A stretch of 48,450 nucleotides of DNA. Origin: Verrucomicrobiia bacterium. Its GTDB lineage: Bacteria; Verrucomicrobiota; Verrucomicrobiia; Limisphaerales; UBA11358. Both the position numbers and the translations under genes were made by a program. The stretch lies in the NCBI GenBank assembly GCA_031290985.1, contig JARLJW010000006.1, forward strand, positions 1 through 48,450, in the 5' to 3' direction. A model generated the notes under the pieces. That model did no database searches. It was not told the DNA's origin and saw only the letters and a list, made by a program, of their open reading frames with translations. Positions 44,717 through 48,450 of this stretch are shown here, one piece after another (position 1 is the first letter of the stretch; each line of letters opens with the position of its first letter).

Positions 44717-44803
44717 AGAGAGGGGGATTCGAACCCCCGATACGGCTTTTGGCCGTATACCGGTTTAGCAAACCAGCGCCTTCAGCCACTCGGCCATCTC
44801 TCC
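44711..44803 (-). tRNA. tRNA-Ser(GCU)
   Basis: The 93-base gene has acceptor strands GGAGAGA/TCTCTCC with an encoded G-CCA end. It has the D-arm TGGCCGAGTGGCTGAAGGC and the anticodon loop TTGCTAA, with anticodon GCT at 44767-44769. A long serine-type variable arm (ATACGGC/GCCGTAT) precedes the T-arm GGGGGTTCGAATCCCCC. It reads AGC/AGU codons. Its 3' end abuts the serine-recombinase remnant, as at an integration site. Confidence 0.95.
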
Positions 44804-44950
44804 ACCGGAGGCATAGTGAAACCTGAGGCGGTGATTCACTCAAGCAAATTCTGGCGGGTTGCTGCGTAGTGAGGTCGCTGGGCTTTGTTTTCCGGTTTGC
44901 CCTTGGCCTTGAATTCAGGGATAGTGGACGTCCGTTTTTGCGGAAAATCT

Positions 44951-46573
44951 ATGAAACCCCAAGTCGAAATCTACGACACGACGCTGCGCGATGGTTCGCA
45001 GGGCGAAGGCATCAATTTCTCGGTGGCGGACAAGCTGCGCATTGCCGAGAAGCTGGATGCGTTCGGGGTGCATTACATCGAGGGCGGCTGGCCGGGGAGC
45101 AATCCCAAGGACATCGAGTTTTTTGCCCAGGCGAAGAAGCGGAAGTTCAAGCACGCCCGCTTGGCGGCCTTTGGCTCCACGCGCAAGAAGGGGGTGCCGG
45201 TGGAGCAGGATGACCAGGTGCGTCTGCTGATCGAGGCGGGGACGCCGGTGGTCACGATCTATGGCAAGACCTCGATGTTGCATGTGACGGAGGTGCTCCG
45301 CTGCACGCCGGAGGAAAATCTGGGGATGATCGGCGACACGGTGAAATATTTGAAGGACCACGGCAAGTTCGTGATCTATGACTGTGAACATGCGTTCGAC
45401 GGCTACAAGTTGAACGCGGATTACGCGCTGGCGACGTGGCAGGCGGCGGAGAAGGCGGGCGCGGATTTTGTGGTGTTGTGCGATACGAACGGCGGCTGTC
45501 TGCCGGCGGAGATTGCGGCGATCACCAAGACGGCCGTGGGCAGGTTGAACTGCAAGATCGGCATCCATACGCACGACGACATCGGCATGGGGGTGGCGAA
45601 CGCCTTGGCGTCATTGGCTGCGGGCGCGGTCCATGTCCAAGGCACCATCAACGGCTATGGCGAGCGCACAGGCAATTGCAACCTGACCAGCGTGATCCCC
45701 TGCGTGGCGTTGAAGATGAAGAAGACCTGCGTGCCGGCGAAGTCGCTGGCGAAGCTGAAAGAGCTTTCCATGTTCGTGGATGAAGTGGCGAATTTGCGTC
45801 ATAATCCGCGGTTGCCCTGGGTGGGTTCCGCCGCGTTTGCGCACAAGGGTGGTGCGCATGTGAACGCCGTGCAGAAGCTGGCGTCGAGCTACGAGCACAT
45901 CAATCCGGAACTCGTCGGCAATGAGCGCAACATCCTGATCAGCGACCTGTCCGGCCGCAGCAACATCGTCATCAAGGCGCAGGAGCTGGGATTTAAGCTC
46001 ACGAATGACACGCCGGAGCTGCGCCAGATCCTTGACACGATCAAACAGCGCGAGCACGAAGGTTTTGAGTTTGAAGCGGCGGAAGGCTCGATGGCGCTGT
46101 TAATAGAAAAAATATTAACGCGTAAAGAACTGCCTTTCAAAGTTGACTCTTACCAAGTCTCGGTGAGCCGGACGCATGGAAAAGCCGCCTTGTGCGAGGC
46201 GTCAGTAAAGGTCAGTGTCGATCGGGGAATATTTAAAGTAAATGCAGATGGAAAGCATAGCCGGTTTTCCAGACTAAAAGATCTGAATTCGCATGAGTCC
46301 GAAGGGACCGGAGATGGTCCGGTCAACGCGCTGGATTCTGCGCTGAGAAGCGCTTTGACCAAATTTTATCCGCAGCTAAAAAAAGTGACGCTGACCGATT
46401 ACAAGGTGCGCATCCTCGACGGCGTGGCCGGCACGGCGGCGAAGACGCGGGTGCTGATCGAATCCAGCGACGGCAAACGCGAATGGGGCACGGTCGGCGT
46501 GAGCGAGAACATCATCGAAGCGTCCTTGCAGGCGCTGGTGGACTCGATGGAGTATGCGCTGCTCAAAAAGTGA
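44951..46573 (+). CDS. cimA: (R)-citramalate synthase
   Basis: CimA condenses acetyl-CoA with pyruvate to citramalate, opening the threonine-independent route to 2-oxobutyrate and isoleucine. The 540-residue protein starts MKPQVEIYDTTLRDGSQGEG. It has an HMGL-like TIM barrel (~5-275) with metal ligands in THDDIGM and NGYGERTGN, and a C-terminal LeuA allosteric domain (~395-540) that usually senses isoleucine. The KHARLAAFGSTRKKG and YDCEHAFDGYK segments favour the CimA branch over isopropylmalate synthase. The ATG at 44951 is chosen; the frame is open 22 codons further. Codon bias in 46090-46390 shifts to more AT, a local change in an otherwise GC-rich gene. Confidence 0.9.
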   Translation: MKPQVEIYDTTLRDGSQGEGINFSVADKLRIAEKLDAFGVHYIEGGWPGSNPKDIEFFAQAKKRKFKHARLAAFGSTRKKGVPVEQDDQVRLLIEAGTPVVTIYGKTSMLHVTEVLRCTPEENLGMIGDTVKYLKDHGKFVIYDCEHAFDGYKLNADYALATWQAAEKAGADFVVLCDTNGGCLPAEIAAITKTAVGRLNCKIGIHTHDDIGMGVANALASLAAGAVHVQGTINGYGERTGNCNLTSVIPCVALKMKKTCVPAKSLAKLKELSMFVDEVANLRHNPRLPWVGSAAFAHKGGAHVNAVQKLASSYEHINPELVGNERNILISDLSGRSNIVIKAQELGFKLTNDTPELRQILDTIKQREHEGFEFEAAEGSMALLIEKILTRKELPFKVDSYQVSVSRTHGKAALCEASVKVSVDRGIFKVNADGKHSRFSRLKDLNSHESEGTGDGPVNALDSALRSALTKFYPQLKKVTLTDYKVRILDGVAGTAAKTRVLIESSDGKREWGTVGVSENIIEASLQALVDSMEYALLKK

Positions 46574-46576
46574 AGA

Positions 46577-47074
46577 CTTGACGCGAATTACGCTAATTGG
46601 CGCGAATTTTAAGACAAAGCATGAGTGAATTACTTTACAAGGATGAGGTGTTCAAGCTCGTTGGCCTTTGCATGGAGATTCATCGCGAACTTGGCAAAGG
46701 CCATGATGAGGCGATTTATAAGGATGCGTTCGTGATTGAGTTGCAACGCGCCCAAATTCAGTTTGTGCGCGAGCAGAAATATGAAGTTGATTATAAGGGC
46801 GTAGTTTTGCCGCATTTTTATTACGCTGATTTTGTGGTGAGAGAAAAGATTCTTTTTGAAGCCAAGGCTGTGGAACAACTGACCGAGGCCCATGTGAAGC
46901 AGGTTTTAAATTATCTGGCAGCGTCAAAACTGGAACTTGGTTTGCTGGTCAATTTTGGCGGCGGTTCCTTGGAATGGAAGCGCGTCGTGTTAAGTCAAAA
47001 AAACAAACCTGAACCATTGTCGAAAGATTTCCGCCTTTAACTAATTAGCGAAAATTCGCGTAATTCGCGTCAAG
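46577..47074. repeat. Inverted-repeat-flanked GxxExxY cassette
   Basis: The left arm (46577-46612) begins CTTGACGCGAATTACGC. The right arm (47041-47074) is its near-exact reverse complement, ending GCGTAATTCGCGTCAAG; the 17 outermost bases match perfectly. The arms bracket the GxxExxY gene closely on both sides and carry further GCGAATT words inside. The unit is about 500 bases and separates cimA from valS. Confidence 0.85.
46621..47040 (+). CDS. GxxExxY protein, PD-(D/E)xK nuclease-like
   Basis: A 139-residue protein of the GxxExxY family (TIGR04256/PDDEXK_3 type). The naming motif is GHDEAIY, in LGKGHDEAIYKDAF (residues ~25-38). A nuclease-like core follows: ADFVVREKILFEAKAV supplies the D...ExK residues, and LGLLVNFGGGSLEWKR is the usual ending. 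The start at 46621 (MSELLYKDE) is chosen. The gene has lower GC than its neighbours and is flanked by long inverted repeats, suggesting it moves as a cassette. Family function is not established; nuclease activity is inferred from the fold. Confidence 0.88.
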   Translation: MSELLYKDEVFKLVGLCMEIHRELGKGHDEAIYKDAFVIELQRAQIQFVREQKYEVDYKGVVLPHFYYADFVVREKILFEAKAVEQLTEAHVKQVLNYLAASKLELGLLVNFGGGSLEWKRVVLSQKNKPEPLSKDFRL

Positions 47075-47080
47075 ATTTTT

Positions 47081-48354
47081 ATGTCCGAGATTCCAAAAGC
47101 TTACGAACCGCAGTCGGTTGAGGATAAATGGTATGAATTCTGGCTGAAGCAGGGGTGCTTCACGGCCGATGCGACGTCGGCCAAGCCGGCGTATTCCATC
47201 GTCATTCCGCCGCCGAATGTCACGGGCATGCTCCACATGGGGCATGTGCTGAACAACACCATCCAGGACATCCTGAGCCGCAAGGCGCGCATGGACGGCA
47301 AGGAAGTGCTCTGGCTGCCGGGCACCGATCACGCGGGCATCGCCACGCAGATGATGGTGGAGAAGGCGCTCAAGAAGGAGGAGAAGAAATCCCGCCACGA
47401 CCTGGGGCGCGAGGAATTTTTGAAGCGCGTCTGGGCGTGGAAGGAGAAGCACGGCGACATCATCATCAACCAGCTCAAGAAGCTGGGCTGCTCGTGCGAC
47501 TGGACGCGGGAGCGGTTCACGATGGACCCGGAGTATTCGCGCTGCGTGCAGAAGGTGTTCGTGGAGTTGTACAAGAAGGGCCTGATTTATCGTGGCAAGC
47601 GCATGGTGAACTGGTGCCCCGTGTCGCAGACGGCGTTGTCGGATGAAGAGGTGGAGATGAAGCCGCAGAAGGGTTTCATGTATCTTTTCCGGGTGGAAGC
47701 GGTGGAGGTGGATGGTTCGCCGGTCAAAGGTTTACCCGGCCACCCCCTCACCCCGACCTTCTCTCCCGGGGGGGGCGAGGGAGAAGCGGCAACGGTGAAG
47801 AAGATCGGTCCGGAGGTTGATTCAACCGGTCGGGTCTGGCTGACCATCGCGACGACGCGGCCGGAGACAATTCCGGGGGATACGGCGGTGGCCGTGAACC
47901 CGAAGGATCCGCGGTATGCGCAGCTCATCGGCAAGCATATCGTGCGGCCGTTGCCGGCGGAATTGCCGCTGGCGCAGAAGCTCATCCCGATCATCGGGGA
48001 CGAGCATGTGGATTTTGAATTCGGCACGGGCGTGTTGAAGGTGACGCCGGCGCATGACAAGGCGGACTTTGACATCGGCCAGCGCCATAAGCTGCCGCTC
48101 ATCGAAGTCATCGCTGCCGACGGCACGATGAACGACCTTGCGGGCGCCGATCTGTGCGGTTTGGACCGTTTCAAGGCGCGGAAAGTCGCCGTGGAAAAAC
48201 TGCGCGAATCCGAAATGCTCGTGGAGGAAAAGCCTTACGAGAACAACGTGGGTTTCAGCCAGCGCGCGGATGTGCCAATCGAGCCGCGTTTGAGCGAGCA
48301 ATGGTTTTTGAAGTATCCGGCGGTGGAGCAATCGAAGGCGTGCGTGGAGCAGGG
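47081..48354 (+). CDS. valS: Valyl-tRNA synthetase, N-terminal part
   Basis: ValS charges tRNA-Val. The visible ~425 residues cover the class I catalytic domain start, with the HIGH-like signature HMGH (residues 52-55) in PPPNVTGMLHMGHV, and most of the CP1 editing domain (TTRPETIPGDTAVAVNP, VKVTPAHDKADFD-like). The KMSKS loop and anticodon domain lie beyond the window. Residues ~220-240 contain PGHPLTPTFSPGGGEGEA, a repeat-derived peptide not expected in the family. Homology ends at VEQG near 48354; the following residues are encoded by an artefactual poly-G tail that gives a false stop at 48404-48406. Confidence 0.9.
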
Positions 48355-48355
48355 T

Positions 48356-48450
48356 GATCGGAGGGGGGGGGGGGGGCCGCCCGGGGGCGCGCCATTAATA
48401 AAATAAAACACACCATCACACGCGCGCCGCGCACAAAAAAAAAAAAAAAA
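48356..48450. other. Low-complexity contig end
   Basis: A run of about 14 G is followed by CCGCCCGGGGGCGCGCC, an AT-rich patch, alternating CGCG, and a terminal run of A. This is not plausible valS continuation and is best read as an assembly or sequencing artefact. Confidence 0.8.

Noticed and set aside
44720..44869. Protein tail EGDSNPRYGFWPYTGLANQRL after the recombinase remnant
   Set aside because: It is the translated antisense of tRNA-Ser(GCU), not a real protein segment.

Overview
The window looks like one complete assembly contig from an uncultured, moderately GC-rich member of the Verrucomicrobiota, probably near Pedosphaera/Limisphaerales. The phylum is inferred, not tested. It rests on the mix of families: an ECF sigma factor fused to a TIGR03435-like domain, GloVer, HAF, SBBP and NHL repeat proteins with the short C-terminal module typical of this group, a secreted sialate O-acetylesterase, an H-X9-DG prepilin remnant, and a GxxExxY cassette. 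Few genes have a clear Shine-Dalgarno sequence. Both contig ends look imperfect: the first gene is 5'-incomplete, and the last ~95 bases are homopolymer-rich and break valS.

Layout. 1-6800: an NHL-propeller protein fragment, a soluble transhydrogenase (sthA-like), and the B12-dependent ribonucleotide reductase nrdJ with its terminator. 6900-9000: a low-GC scar with an XRE regulator, a chimeric integrase/Toprim remnant and hairpins. 9014-13719: a LOG-family hydrolase and pabB, an ECF-TIGR03435 fusion on the opposite strand, and a pabC-like class IV aminotransferase. 13818-18429: a cytidylate-kinase-like protein, an L,D-transpeptidase, LemA, and an M48 protease with a TerB-like tail. 18467-27292 (mostly minus): rpmI-rplT, an O-methyltransferase, pheS and pheT. 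Here pheS and pheT are separated by about 3.9 kb holding a GloVer protein, a SAM methyltransferase, a PAP2 phosphatase, a PAP2 gene fragment and a small cassette. 27377-34533 (minus): dnaB-bamA-SBBP propeller-skp, an outer-membrane assembly cluster.

34560-38474 alternates an MFS transporter and a secreted protein with repeat-rich DNA. 38475-41146 holds two secreted genes, a LamG/Cache-like protein and a sialate O-acetylesterase. 41205-44710 is a second graveyard of truncated genes: H-X9-DG prepilin, HAF repeats, CoiA-like nuclease, TraG-like ATPase, and two copies of a serine-recombinase C-terminus. The second recombinase copy ends exactly at the 3' end of tRNA-Ser(GCU). After it come citramalate synthase (cimA), a GxxExxY nuclease gene flanked by inverted repeats, and the start of valS.

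No complete defence island, CRISPR array or intact new system is visible. The strongest leads are (i) nested duplications splitting pheS from pheT, (ii) the recombinase remnant pair at tRNA-Ser, (iii) the GxxExxY cassette with long inverted repeats, (iv) a propeller protein gene starting one base after bamA stops, and (v) a repeat-derived peptide inserted in ValS.
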